Positions 16,161-24,457 are shown, counted from the stretch's first letter. The stretch is DNA of 64,000 bases from Natronococcus sp. A-GB7 (GCF_029688865.1 NZ_JARUKV010000008.1:62001-126000), one strand, 5' to 3'. The notes: a model not told the origin generated them from the sequence alone. Numbers and translations: made by a program.

Positions 16161-17261
16161 ATGGATCGAAGGGTGGTCACTCGACGCGCCACACTCGCGA
16201 CGATCGGGGGAACCGCGATCGGACTGACGGCCGGCTGTCTCGGCGGAACCGACGACGAGGACGTTCTCGGGGATCCGGAGTACGTGGAGGGGCGTTCGGA
16301 CCCCGGTGGTGTCTCGATGGAGGAACTACCCGACCTGAGCGGGGAGCTCACGGTGTACTCCGGGCGGAGCGAGCCCCGAATCGGGGAACTGATGGAGTAC
16401 ATCGAGTCGGAGTACGACGAGTTCTCGCTCGAGGTGCGTTACGACGACACCGCCGACCTCGTCGGCGCGATCGAGGCCGAGGACGAGACGCCGGCGGACG
16501 TCTTCTACGGGAGCGAAAGCCAGTCGATGACCGACCTCAAGGACGACGGACACACGGTCGAACTCTCGGGGGACGTTCTCGACCGCGTCGACGAGGGGTC
16601 CCGAGATTCGGACGGCCACTGGGTCGGGTTCACGAGGCGGTACCGTGCGGTCGCGTACAATACCGAGGCCTACGACGCCGACGACCTGCCCGAAGACATC
16701 TTCGCCTACGCCGAGGACGACCGCTTCGCCGGCGACATCATGTGGCCTCCGGACCAGGGCTCGACGCAGGCGTTCCTGACTGCGATGATCGCCATTCACG
16801 GCGAGGACGAGGCCCGGGAGTGGGTCGAGACGCTGACGAACGGCCAGGACGCCGAGATCTCTCCGGGCGGAGACAGCGGGCTGGCGCAGGCGGTCACCGA
16901 CGGCGAGGTCAGCGTCGGACTCACCAACCACTACACGCTCGCCGACGGCCCCGGTGATACCTACGACATCACGTTCACGAGCGACGACGCCGGTGCGATG
17001 TACAACGTTACCGGCGGGACGGTCATGGCCGACAGCGACGACCGGTCGACGGCGGAGGCGTTCGTCGAACACCTCGTCTCGGCGGAGGCCCAGGAGTACT
17101 TCGCGACGACGACCTGGGAGTATCCGACGATCGACGGCGTCGACCCCATCGAGGAGGTGCCGGGGACCGACGAGTTCGAGCCTCCGGAGTTCGACCTCAA
17201 CGAGCTGGCCGACCCCGAACCGGCCCAGGAGATCCTGCGGGACGTGGGCGTGCCGTTCTGA
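16161..17261 (+). CDS. Iron(III)-type ABC transporter substrate-binding lipoprotein
   Basis: 366 residues. The N terminus has a twin-arginine signal (VTRRATLATIGG) and lipobox LTAGC, so it is exported folded and anchored by lipid at the outer face. The mature part starts with LTVYSGRSEPRIG, typical of the FbpA/SfuA ferric-iron-binding family, and has the two-lobe pattern with hinge region VGFTRRYRAVAYN. ATG 16161 places the signal correctly. The fused permease-ATPase gene starts 18 nt after its stop, so the pair is one operon. Thiamine or other anions are less likely alternatives. Confidence 0.9.
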   Translation: MDRRVVTRRATLATIGGTAIGLTAGCLGGTDDEDVLGDPEYVEGRSDPGGVSMEELPDLSGELTVYSGRSEPRIGELMEYIESEYDEFSLEVRYDDTADLVGAIEAEDETPADVFYGSESQSMTDLKDDGHTVELSGDVLDRVDEGSRDSDGHWVGFTRRYRAVAYNTEAYDADDLPEDIFAYAEDDRFAGDIMWPPDQGSTQAFLTAMIAIHGEDEAREWVETLTNGQDAEISPGGDSGLAQAVTDGEVSVGLTNHYTLADGPGDTYDITFTSDDAGAMYNVTGGTVMADSDDRSTAEAFVEHLVSAEAQEYFATTTWEYPTIDGVDPIEEVPGTDEFEPPEFDLNELADPEPAQEILRDVGVPF

Positions 17262-17279
17262 GCGGCTCCGTCCACACCA

Positions 17280-20156
17280 ATGTCCTCGCTTCCACCCTTC
17301 GAGGCCGTCGACGACTATCCGGACGAGAAGCGCCAGCGCCGCGAGGACGACGCGGACGACGACGGCGACGAGCGGATGCCGGTCGGCCTCACGCTTCTGG
17401 CCGGTGCGGTCGCCGCGACGGTCGTAATTCCGGTGGTCTGGATCGGCGTCGTCGCGCTCAGCGTCGACTTCGATCGGGCCGCCTCCATCGTCCTTCGGCG
17501 GGGAATGCTCGACGTGTTGCTCAACACGGTCGTCCTGATCGTCGCGGTGACGACGCTGTCGGTTCTGATCGCGGTGCCGCTTGCCTTCCTCACCGTCCTC
17601 ACCGACCTCCCGTTCAAACGGTTCTGGATCGTCGCGCTCTCCCTGCCGCTCGTCGTCCCCAGCTTCGTCTCCGCGTTCTCCTTCGTCTCCGTCTGGGGGC
17701 CCCAGGGCCGATTACAGTCGGTACTCGCACCCCTCGGCGTCGACTCCCTCCCCGAGATCTACGGCATGCCGGGGACCGTGTTCGTCCTCACGCTGTACAA
17801 CTACCCGTTCGTCTACCTCACGACGATCGCGGGCCTTCGGGCGCTGGACAAGACCTACGTCGACGCCGCCCGGAGCCTCGAGACCGGGATTCGGGGCGTG
17901 TTCCTCCGTATCGTCCTCCCGATGGTGAAACCGGCCGTCGCGGCCGGGGCGTTGCTCACCGCCCTCGAGACCGCCGGTGACTTCGGCGTCCCCGCGATCC
18001 TCCGGCTCAGCGTGTTCACCCGGCAGATCTACCTCGAGTACAACGCCCTCGCCCACGACTACGCCGCGATGCTCTCCCTGCACCTGGTCGCGATCACGCT
18101 CGTGATCCTCCTCGTCGAGTCCCAGGTCCGCAGCCACGAGCGGATCCACGGCAGCGCCCGGGGGAACTCGGGACCGTACACGATTCGGCTCGGTCGCTGG
18201 CGCTGGCCCGCGCTTATCGTCCCCGCCGCGATCGTCGCGCTCGCGATCCTCGTACCGATCGGCTTTCTCTTCTCCTGGCTGCTCACGGGGCCGGACGCCT
18301 ACGCCGGCAGCTTCGGGTTCGAGCCGGGGTACGCGATCAACTCCGTCTACGTCTCCGCGCTGGCCGCGGTCGTCGCCGCCTGCCTCGCGCTCCCGGTAGC
18401 CTATCTCGCCGCGCGACACCGTTCGCCACTTTCGGGGACCCTCGAGCGGGCGACCTACATCGGCTTCGCCGTTCCCGGGGTCGTCATCGGCCTCAGCCTC
18501 GTCTACTTCGCCACCCGCTACCTCCCTGCGGCCTACCAGACGGTGCCGCTCGTGGTCTTCGCCTACGTCGTGCTCTACCTGCCACTGGCCGTCGGCTCGA
18601 CTCGAGCGGCGATCCTCTACGTCAACCCGCAGTTCGTCGAGGCGGCTCGCTCGCTTGGCAACACGCCGTTCCAGGCGTTTCGCCGGATCACGCTCCCGCT
18701 CGTGTTTCCGGGGGTGGTCGCCGGCGCGGCGCTCGTCTTCTTACACGGGATGAAGGAGCTGCCGGCGACGCTGTTGCTCCGGCCGATCGGATTCGACACG
18801 CTCGCCACATTCATCTGGGCCGCCGAGCGAAACGCCTACTACGGCTACGCCGCCGTGCCGGCGCTGGTGCTCGTCTTCATCTCCGGGCTCTCGATCCTCG
18901 CGGTGGTCTCCCGGGAGTACCCCGAGGCGCTGGCGGCCCTCCGGAAGTGGCGCCGGAACCGCAGCGACGCCACGGACGTCGGAGAGGAGCCGTCTCCCGG
19001 TCCCGACGGGACGGGAGACCGAGCCGTGATGGACGGCGGGACGACCGTGGACGCCTCGAGAATCGGCTCGAGCGCAGGCAGTGCGGACGACGAGGCCGAC
19101 TCCGGGGAGCGAGAGGTCGTCCTCGAACTCGAGGACGTTCGGAAGCGCTACGAGGGTCGACCAGCGGTCGACGGGATCTCGCTGTCGGTGCGCCGCGGCG
19201 AGATCCTCACCCTCCTCGGGCCGTCGGGCTGCGGGAAGACGACGACGCTGCGGCTGATCGACGGGCTCGACCGTCCCGATGGCGGGACGATCCGGATCGA
19301 CGGGGAGACGCTCGCGGACGGGGAGACCTACCGTCCCGCCGAGGAGCGCGACGTCGGCATCGTCTTCCAGGAGTTCGCGCTCTTTCCCCACAAGACGGTC
19401 GCCGAGAACGTCGCCTTCGGGCTCGATGACGACGACGACGAGGAGCGAGCCGACGTGGTCGCGGAGCTGCTCGAGCTGGTCGGCCTCTCGGCGTACCGCG
19501 ACAGCTACCCCGACGAGCTCTCGGGCGGACAGAAACAGCGGGTCGCGCTGGCTCGGTCGCTCGCGCCCCGTCCCGAGGTACTGCTGCTCGACGAGCCGCT
19601 CTCGAACCTCGACGCCGGGCTCCGGGCCCGAATGCGAAACAGCGTCCAGCGGATCTTAGAGGAGGTCGACGTCACCGCCGTCTGGGTCACGCACAATCAG
19701 GAGGAGGCGCTCTCGGTTGGCGATCGCACGGCGGTGATGAACGCCGGGCGAATCGAACAGCTCGCGTCGCCGCGGGCGCTGTACATGGAGCCCGACTCGC
19801 GGATGGTCGCCGACTTCCTCGGCCGGGGCGACTACCTCCCCGGCCGTCTCGAGGGGGGAGCCGTCGAGACGCCCCTCGGAGCGTTCGACGCCGACCGCGT
19901 CTCCCTGCCCGAGACCGAACGGGCGGTCGAGGTCCTCGTCCGCCCCGACGACGTCGCGATAACGCCGTCGGCGACCGGCGACGGACGGATCGTCGGCCGC
20001 CAGTTCAACGGGGAGACGGTCCGCTACCGGATCGAACTCGAGGGCGGCGAGCGCGTCTCGAGTCGCCAGTCTCACGACGACTGGTACGACGTGGGGACGT
20101 CGGTCGACGTCTCGGTGACGGCGACCCACGCGCTGCCGGCGTTTCCCAGGGCGTAG
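17280..20156 (+). CDS. Fused ABC importer: two permease domains plus ATPase in one chain
   Basis: 958 residues. Residues about 35-290 and 300-560 are two BPD-type permease domains with six or so helices each and EAA loops (DAARSLETGIRGVFLRIVLP; EAARSLGNTPFQAFRRITLP), as in FbpB/SfuB. A polar linker of about 55 residues follows. Then comes a full ATPase: Walker A GPSGCGKTT (about 646), Q-loop FQEFALFPHK, signature LSGGQKQR (about 747), Walker B VLLLDEP, and a C-terminal TOBE-like regulatory part. No stop or frameshift separates the parts, so the permease and ATPase that are normally separate polypeptides are joined. With the upstream binding lipoprotein it forms a complete, probably ferric-iron, importer. 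Confidence 0.9.
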   Translation: MSSLPPFEAVDDYPDEKRQRREDDADDDGDERMPVGLTLLAGAVAATVVIPVVWIGVVALSVDFDRAASIVLRRGMLDVLLNTVVLIVAVTTLSVLIAVPLAFLTVLTDLPFKRFWIVALSLPLVVPSFVSAFSFVSVWGPQGRLQSVLAPLGVDSLPEIYGMPGTVFVLTLYNYPFVYLTTIAGLRALDKTYVDAARSLETGIRGVFLRIVLPMVKPAVAAGALLTALETAGDFGVPAILRLSVFTRQIYLEYNALAHDYAAMLSLHLVAITLVILLVESQVRSHERIHGSARGNSGPYTIRLGRWRWPALIVPAAIVALAILVPIGFLFSWLLTGPDAYAGSFGFEPGYAINSVYVSALAAVVAACLALPVAYLAARHRSPLSGTLERATYIGFAVPGVVIGLSLVYFATRYLPAAYQTVPLVVFAYVVLYLPLAVGSTRAAILYVNPQFVEAARSLGNTPFQAFRRITLPLVFPGVVAGAALVFLHGMKELPATLLLRPIGFDTLATFIWAAERNAYYGYAAVPALVLVFISGLSILAVVSREYPEALAALRKWRRNRSDATDVGEEPSPGPDGTGDRAVMDGGTTVDASRIGSSAGSADDEADSGEREVVLELEDVRKRYEGRPAVDGISLSVRRGEILTLLGPSGCGKTTTLRLIDGLDRPDGGTIRIDGETLADGETYRPAEERDVGIVFQEFALFPHKTVAENVAFGLDDDDDEERADVVAELLELVGLSAYRDSYPDELSGGQKQRVALARSLAPRPEVLLLDEPLSNLDAGLRARMRNSVQRILEEVDVTAVWVTHNQEEALSVGDRTAVMNAGRIEQLASPRALYMEPDSRMVADFLGRGDYLPGRLEGGAVETPLGAFDADRVSLPETERAVEVLVRPDDVAITPSATGDGRIVGRQFNGETVRYRIELEGGERVSSRQSHDDWYDVGTSVDVSVTATHALPAFPRA

Positions 20157-20311
20157 CCACAGTATCGGACGACCCGATCGGAGAACCGGCGACCGTGTCA
20201 GTAGTCGGTAATACGGTTTCGTTATTCAGTCCGGTCTGTGTATCTGAACCGCGCGAATCGTTACGTAAATACCGTCTCTTTCATCAACTAATAGAGTTTT
20301 TGAGGAAGTCA

Positions 20312-20329
20312 TGCTGAATACAGCGCGCG
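20312..20329 (+). repeat. Partial copy (right arm) of the 85-nt element
   Basis: TGCTGAATACAGCGCGCG matches the right end of the full element. The remaining part to the left is not recognisable. It marks the left edge of the array. Confidence 0.6.
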
Positions 20330-20396
20330 AATGCAGCACTATGTCATCGAGAGAAGTGACATTAGCTTTTTGACACCAACCATAGTGGTTGCAAAT

Positions 20397-20666
20397 ATGG
20401 CACCACTAGAAGAATCGAATAATGCAGATGTGCAGTTCAGGAAGCGACTTGCGAGGGTGTGCGTCTCAATCGTTATACTGACTGGCGTGACTGTTATTCT
20501 TGGATACGGTGGTTGGATTGTGTTGACGTTCACCGCCAAAATCAGTGGCTATGATCCGAAGACAGCCGATGGGGAGTTACTACGTGATCGGTTACTGGAA
20601 TGGCCCGACCGCAACAGAGAAGTCATGCGCTCAAACGGCAGAACGAGCCTCCCGTTAAAACCGTAG
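20397..20666 (+). CDS. 89-residue single-pass membrane protein, unknown
   Basis: A polar N terminus, one hydrophobic helix (residues about 25-47, VSIVILTGVTVILGYGGWIV), then a soluble tail with LLEWPDRNREVMRSNG. Similar short proteins with a one-helix body and a WPxRNR tail are common in haloarchaea, but I cannot name a function. ATG 20397 is preferred to the longer frame from ATG 20331, which runs back into the repeat arm. The gene lies between a repeat arm at 20312 and an inverted arm fragment at 20813. Confidence 0.65.
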   Translation: MAPLEESNNADVQFRKRLARVCVSIVILTGVTVILGYGGWIVLTFTAKISGYDPKTADGELLRDRLLEWPDRNREVMRSNGRTSLPLKP

Positions 20667-20734
20667 CGCATTTGCGACGGTCGTCTTCTGTCTCTCGCAC
20701 ACCGTTTGTAACATTTGATGAATAGATTGAGTGA

Positions 20735-20769
20735 GTCGTGCAAGATACAAGGCGCATGTCTTGCACGAC
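20735..20769. terminator. Perfect 11-bp inverted repeat between convergent genes
   Basis: GTCGTGCAAGA (20735-20745) and TCTTGCACGAC (20759-20769) are exact complements with a 13-nt loop. The position between two convergent genes suits a two-way transcription stop, though there is no T-run. It could instead be a recombination hairpin. Confidence 0.4.
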
Positions 20770-20812
20770 GACGAGTCAAAGCGCAATGGCTCGACAGTCG
20801 CTACTGGGTGCG

Positions 20813-20823
20813 GTATTCAGCAC
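20813..20823 (-). repeat. Inverted fragment of the 85-nt element arm
   Basis: GTATTCAGCAC is the exact reverse complement of the arm GTGCTGAATAC. It overlaps the stop codon of the XRE regulator gene. Short enough that chance cannot be excluded. Confidence 0.35.
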
Positions 20824-21029
20824 TCTTTGGTGTCGGTGAGGTCGGGATCGAACAGGTCTTCGATTGTACAATCGAAGTGATCTGCGAGTTTGAACGCGAG
20901 TTCCAACGAGGGATCGTACCGGTCACGTTCGATGGCGTTGATCGTTTGACGAGAGACGCCAACAGCCTCTGCGAGGTTTGCCTGGCTCTCGTCGCGTGCT
21001 TGCCGTTTCTCGCGGATCTTCGAGTCCAT
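20817..21029 (-). CDS. XRE-type HTH transcriptional regulator
   Basis: 70 residues, essentially one Cro/CI helix-turn-helix: MDSKIREKRQARDESQANLA followed by VGVSRQTINAIERDRYDPSL and an acidic end. This length matches small repressors that control a partner membrane protein. It begins 2 nt after the stop of the DUF2178-like gene upstream (TAG-CG-ATG), so both come from one transcript. It probably represses its own operon through the palindromes at 21460-21483. ATG 21029 is chosen; the longer frame upstream is unrelated in composition. Confidence 0.9.
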   Translation of the reverse strand: MDSKIREKRQARDESQANLAEAVGVSRQTINAIERDRYDPSLELAFKLADHFDCTIEDLFDPDLTDTKEC

Positions 21030-21031
21030 CG

Positions 21032-21436
21032 CTATCGGTAGTACCCGAGGAGAAGCCCGTAGGTGATGTACACGACTGCGGTCGTGATCGAGAGAGTCAT
21101 CGTCACTGGCCCCCACTCGAAGTGCGGGGTCGTCGATAGCGCCACCAGCGATGGGAACACGATGGCTGCAAGCCACCCGAACACGGCGAGCGTGACGCCG
21201 CTCGCACGCTGATGGATCGTGTCGTCTCGCTCGTCGAACAAGGTGTAGTTCGTTGTATAGGGGATCATCATGCCCCCAGCCATTCCGAGAACGTAGAGCC
21301 CAACGGCAACTAGCGGGAACTCGAGCGCGGTTCCTACACCAAGGGCAATTCCTGCAAACACGAAACAGGCTACCATCAGTCGTTTGTACGCTTCCGGCGG
21401 TCGGGATTGTATGTTGGTGGATGCTAGTTCTGACAT
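21032..21436 (-). CDS. DUF2178-like multi-pass membrane protein
   Basis: 134 residues with four hydrophobic segments. Between segments two and three is the loop NYTLFDERDDTIHQRASG, characteristic of the DUF2178 family, small membrane proteins nearly always encoded beside an XRE regulator. Function unknown. ATG 21436 lies just below a promoter with nested palindromes. It is the first gene of a two-gene operon with the regulator at 20817-21029. It is A+T-richer than flanking core genes. Confidence 0.82.
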   Translation of the reverse strand: MSELASTNIQSRPPEAYKRLMVACFVFAGIALGVGTALEFPLVAVGLYVLGMAGGMMIPYTTNYTLFDERDDTIHQRASGVTLAVFGWLAAIVFPSLVALSTTPHFEWGPVTMTLSITTAVVYITYGLLLGYYR

Positions 21437-21459
21437 GACTAGTGTCAACCTCGCTTTCC

Positions 21460-21483
21460 GTAAAGTCTGCTTTACAGTAAAGC
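21460..21483 (-). promoter_or_regulatory. Nested palindromic operator at the XRE operon promoter
   Basis: GCTTTACAGTAAAGC (21469-21483) is a perfect 7-bp palindrome with one central base. It overlaps GTAAAG-TCTG-CTTTAC (21460-21475). A further arm pair (CTTTA) extends toward TATAAAGT on the minus strand at about 21487-21495, a good TATA box. Lying between TATA and the ATG at 21436, this is where a repressor such as the downstream XRE protein would block transcription. Confidence 0.6.
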
Positions 21484-21531
21484 GTACTTTATACACTTAC
21501 ATAAAACTCCGGGTTCAGTTCGTGCGAACCA

Positions 21532-21617
21532 TCCATTGACTACGCCCTCTCGATTCAGCACGGGGGTTTCTGACAGAATCTGAGTAGAACGTTCAGCCCC
21601 TGCTGATTATGCAGATG
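21532..21617 (+). repeat. Diverged copy of the 85-nt element
   Basis: It keeps ATTCAGCAC, the central TTTCTGACAGAATCTG (21567-21582) and GTAGAACGTTCAGCCC. The right arm is altered (TGCTGATTATGCAG) and merges with the family-B repeat. Confidence 0.7.
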
Positions 21618-21695
21618 TAGTGAACGGATGGTTCACGGCTCCCGGTGCGAAACAAACAGAGTCGTCGTGCTGCACTAATGCTTTATATTCAGCAC
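21601..21695 (+). repeat. Family-B repeat, copy 1
   Basis: About 95 nt shared with 29050-29148. Best preserved is 21649-21674: 24 of 26 bases equal 29102-29127 (GAAACAAACA...GTCGTGCTGCA). The last 29 nt (21667-21695) also match the left hairpin of the 85-nt element. Confidence 0.7.
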
Positions 21696-21782
21696 GACCT
21701 TCTTTCTCGAGATCTGGTAGTTTCGTTAGTCGCTGCTGGATATGGCGCGCGTATCTTCCACGGGAGGCTTACAGAAAGCCAG

Positions 21783-22448
21783 CTACTCGGGTCGATCCAT
21801 CGGTTCGAACACGTACATGTTATCCGCATTAATATCATAGAAGACTGTTCCGCGGGGCATACGGTAGAACCGCCAGAGCGCGTAGGCATCTCCCATCGCT
21901 CCGCCCGTATTCAACACGAGAACAAAAAACGCGGTCGTGGCGATCACCGGCTGGGGGACCGCAAGCAACGGCAGACAAATAAGCGTAATAATCGCTAACG
22001 GTGCGATGCCGACCCGAAGGTTATGCTCCCGAGAGTGGAACTGATGAAACACCGCCGCGTATACCGCCCCGAACCTCCAGTACACGCCATAACTCACCTC
22101 GTAGCCGTACCGCTGGTAGACAACGCCGTGGAGCAGTTCGTGGACGACGGCAACGGTCAGAAACGCGAACAATAAGGGAATCGCCGTTCCCGTAAGATTG
22201 AACAGAATCGTGATTTCCTCCTCTGCGCCGACTTCGAACACGACGGGGAGAATCTCCGGACCCTGCAACTGCACTAACAGCCAGCCGTAGACGACGGTGG
22301 AGACAACTGTGACTGCCATCGCAGCTACTGTCACGAGCAGTTTGGGGTACTCAAATTGATAGGGTTCGCTGTACCCCTCTGGCGTCGGTGGTGGAGAAAC
22401 CCCTCGGGCCTTCGCTTCAGCCGCTTCAATGGGGTCTTTGTCGGTCAA
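21783..22448 (-). CDS. DUF3267-like integral membrane metalloprotease
   Basis: 221 residues with about four membrane segments. The zinc motif HELLHG (HExxH) lies in a hydrophobic stretch (FLTVAVVHELLHGVVYQRYG), and conserved residues SREHNLRVGIAPL follow. This is the layout of DUF3267 putative site-2-like zincins. The likely role is cleavage of membrane or signal proteins, substrate unknown. The start is TTG 22448; a stop lies three codons upstream and no ATG is nearby. The downstream end FYDINADNMYVFEP is soluble. Part of the repeat-bounded unit 21.7-23.1 kb. Confidence 0.82.
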   Translation of the reverse strand: MTDKDPIEAAEAKARGVSPPPTPEGYSEPYQFEYPKLLVTVAAMAVTVVSTVVYGWLLVQLQGPEILPVVFEVGAEEEITILFNLTGTAIPLLFAFLTVAVVHELLHGVVYQRYGYEVSYGVYWRFGAVYAAVFHQFHSREHNLRVGIAPLAIITLICLPLLAVPQPVIATTAFFVLVLNTGGAMGDAYALWRFYRMPRGTVFYDINADNMYVFEPMDRPE

Positions 22449-22514
22449 CGTGTCTCACTTGTGAACCAGTTACTCATTACTCTTTGTGGATCAACGACAA
22501 ATGCAACGTAGGAA

Positions 22515-22742
22515 CTACTCTGCGTGGGTCGCTTCTGCAAGTCGCGTTCCCCGGCGATAGGCGTAGAACCCCACCCCGAGAAACACCGCTAACTGGAGCA
22601 ACTCGCCAGCAATGATTGCGAATGCGACGGCTGGGTCTTGTTCGGCGAAGATTCCCAGTGAGGTCGCGTTCACGGCATAGTGTCCAACGCCTGCACCCAT
22701 GAGTGCGAGTCCAGCGTAGTGATACGCGTTCAGGTTCTCCAT
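22515..22742 (-). CDS. 75-residue two-pass membrane protein, unknown
   Basis: Starts MENLNAYHYAGLALMGAGVG. Two hydrophobic helices (about 8-30 and 37-62) are joined by FAEQDPA, and the tail is RRGTRLAEATHAE. No motif identifies a function. It lies upstream of the DUF3267-like gene on the same strand with a 66-nt gap, so co-transcription is possible. Confidence 0.7.
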   Translation of the reverse strand: MENLNAYHYAGLALMGAGVGHYAVNATSLGIFAEQDPAVAFAIIAGELLQLAVFLGVGFYAYRRGTRLAEATHAE

Positions 22743-22820
22743 AGGCCGCGTTAGGTGATTTCCTCAATAACTTTTCCGACATACAGCATCCCATATTTCA
22801 TCTCAAGGAACTCGCAGGGC

Positions 22821-22994
22821 TTACTGTTCGCTTTGATTGTCGAGGTAGTTATTTACCATCATCGGTGCGATTACACCGATCAGCATGGAGATCCCCAGCA
22901 CGATCTCAAATTGAAGCGCCGTGAAAGATAGCAGAGCGAAATAAAGGCCTATTGCTACGACTACGAAGCCAGCAATTACCTTGTTCTCTCGCAT
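22821..22994 (-). CDS. 57-residue two-pass membrane protein, unknown
   Basis: Starts MRENKVIAGFVVVAIGLYFA: a charged first turn, two hydrophobic helices (about 6-28 and 31-46), then the polar tail NNYLDNQSEQ. It is the first of three small minus-strand membrane-protein genes in the same repeat-bounded unit. Function unknown. Confidence 0.65.
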   Translation of the reverse strand: MRENKVIAGFVVVAIGLYFALLSFTALQFEIVLGISMLIGVIAPMMVNNYLDNQSEQ

Positions 22995-23095
22995 AGTACA
23001 TCATCGTAACCCCGTCATATAGTATTCTCGACCAATATGCACATCAGATAGCACGGCTGGTTCAGTAGATCAGAGCCGGAATGAACGAGATCACC

Positions 23096-23180
23096 GTGCT
23101 GCATAGAACCTCTGAGTCGGTCACCCTATTCCTGACAGATGATGAGTAGTTCGTCCAACTCCTGCTGAACCCACAGCGCG
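23096..23180 (+). repeat. 85-nt element, diverged full-length copy
   Basis: Exactly 85 nt from GTGCTGCATAG to CACAGCGCG, the same length as the copies at 25585 and 28006. Core pieces CCTGACAGAT and TCCTGCTGAAC are kept; hairpin 1 is degenerate. It separates the small-membrane-protein unit from the CPBP unit. Confidence 0.7.
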
Positions 23181-23266
23181 ACTGTGCCACGAGAGTCTTG
23201 CTAACAGATGGACGAATAGACTGCGAACGATTCCAGTGCGAGCGACCGCAGAGTGTCGGTTCCGTG

Positions 23267-24226
23267 CTACTGCTCTGTACCGTAATCTGTGATGGTGGCA
23301 AGGGAGTTTGCGACCGTGAGTTCTCCATGACGGAAATAAAACCAGCCAACCACGAGGGGATACCCGGCAAGAACCGTCAGAATCATCGGAAGACCGGCTA
23401 ACGGATACCAGAGTTCGGAGGCGGTTAGTTCAGGGCGGATCACGGTCGGCAGTGCTATCTGTCCGGGTTCGGCAATCCCTAGGAACACGTTGTTCACGGC
23501 GAAATTAAATGTGAAGTGAAGGCCAATCGGGAACGCTAACTCCCCTGAGAAGAGGTAGGAAAGGCCGAGCACGCCGCCCAGTAACGTCCATACGGCAAGT
23601 AACCCCAACAGAGACACACCTTCTGGAACCCTGCTGAGGGGCACGTGAATCACTCCAAACGTGATCGTGCTCACCGCCCACGCACCGATGAACACCTGTT
23701 GTGGTGACGCAAGTCGTGCGGCGAGTCCTTCAATCCCGTTCAGGATGAATACGCCGCGAAATAATCCTTCCTCCCATATCCCGACTGTGAACCAACCAAC
23801 GCCAAATAACAGGAGCCAGGCGAGTACAGAAGGCGCATCGCCAGCGGACCAGACTGCAGTGATTTCAATCAACCCGGCCGCGTACCCAATCCCGAATGTG
23901 GTGCCGACGAGTACAATCCCGAGCAAGGCTCCACCGGCAAAATCAATAGCCCAGTCACGTGATAGATGAAATCCATACGCGCTGACCGGGCGACGGTCGA
24001 GGTATTTGGCAGACACATAGAGGACGAGAGCGAATCCGATTAATAATAGAACGTCTGTTAGGATCTGAAGTCCAAACTCTCCCAAAGGGGTCACTTGCAA
24101 CGCTATTAGCGGGAAGAGCATACCGCCAAGAAGAATCGTAAACAGAATTGGGAAGAGAACGCGCCATGTAGCCCGTGGTCGTGGATCATCGCCGTTGCCT
24201 CGCGTTATTCTGGTCAGAAATCTCAT
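23267..24226 (-). CDS. CPBP family intramembrane metalloprotease
   Basis: 319 residues with about eight membrane segments. The three CPBP (Abi) motifs are present: WEEGLFRG (EExxxR), FGVIHVPLS, and HFTFNFAVN. These form the intramembrane metal site of Rce1-like proteases, which trim prenylated proteins in eukaryotes and act in bacteriocin immunity or unknown roles in prokaryotes. ATG 24226 places the N terminus before the first polar stretch. It is the only gene of its repeat-bounded unit. Confidence 0.88.
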   Translation of the reverse strand: MRFLTRITRGNGDDPRPRATWRVLFPILFTILLGGMLFPLIALQVTPLGEFGLQILTDVLLLIGFALVLYVSAKYLDRRPVSAYGFHLSRDWAIDFAGGALLGIVLVGTTFGIGYAAGLIEITAVWSAGDAPSVLAWLLLFGVGWFTVGIWEEGLFRGVFILNGIEGLAARLASPQQVFIGAWAVSTITFGVIHVPLSRVPEGVSLLGLLAVWTLLGGVLGLSYLFSGELAFPIGLHFTFNFAVNNVFLGIAEPGQIALPTVIRPELTASELWYPLAGLPMILTVLAGYPLVVGWFYFRHGELTVANSLATITDYGTEQ

Positions 24227-24428
24227 ATATAGCTTCGGGATGAGCAGGCTGATAGTAGTTGAGGGGCTCACATGTTATTGGCGGTAATCATAGTGACTGT
24301 TTGTTGTGATGGAAGGCCACCTTCTCGATCGGAAGGCAGGTGGGACGGGGCTCGCGTCAGGATAGAGCATAGAGATGTAGCCTGACGGCCTCGTTGAAAC
24401 CCTCAGACGGTGATAGGTTTCAGAGGCT

Positions 24429-24457
24429 GTGCTGAATACAGGGCGCAAATCGGTCAC
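24429..24457 (+). repeat. Right arm of the 85-nt element with its 3' flank
   Basis: From TGCTGAATACAG to AATCGGTCAC (24430-24457), 26 of 28 bases equal 28073-28100, including ten bases beyond the element. The left two thirds of the element are missing. Confidence 0.75.

Larger units (their letters stand above)
21437..21782. other. Intergenic block: promoter plus degenerate repeats
   Basis: No gene. It holds the operator at 21460-21483, a diverged 85-nt element (about 21532-21617), and the family-B repeat (21601-21695). About 85 nt of unassigned sequence then run to the end of the DUF3267-like gene. Confidence 0.6.

Noticed and set aside
19026-19031. Internal GTG-ATG as the start of a separate ATPase gene
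   Set aside because: The frame is continuous with the permease and no stop intervenes, so a fusion is the simplest reading; separate initiation remains only a possibility.
24395-24422. TGAAACC...GGTTTCA palindrome resembling part of a CRISPR repeat
   Set aside because: Only one copy, with no spacers or second repeat, and no cas gene in the window.
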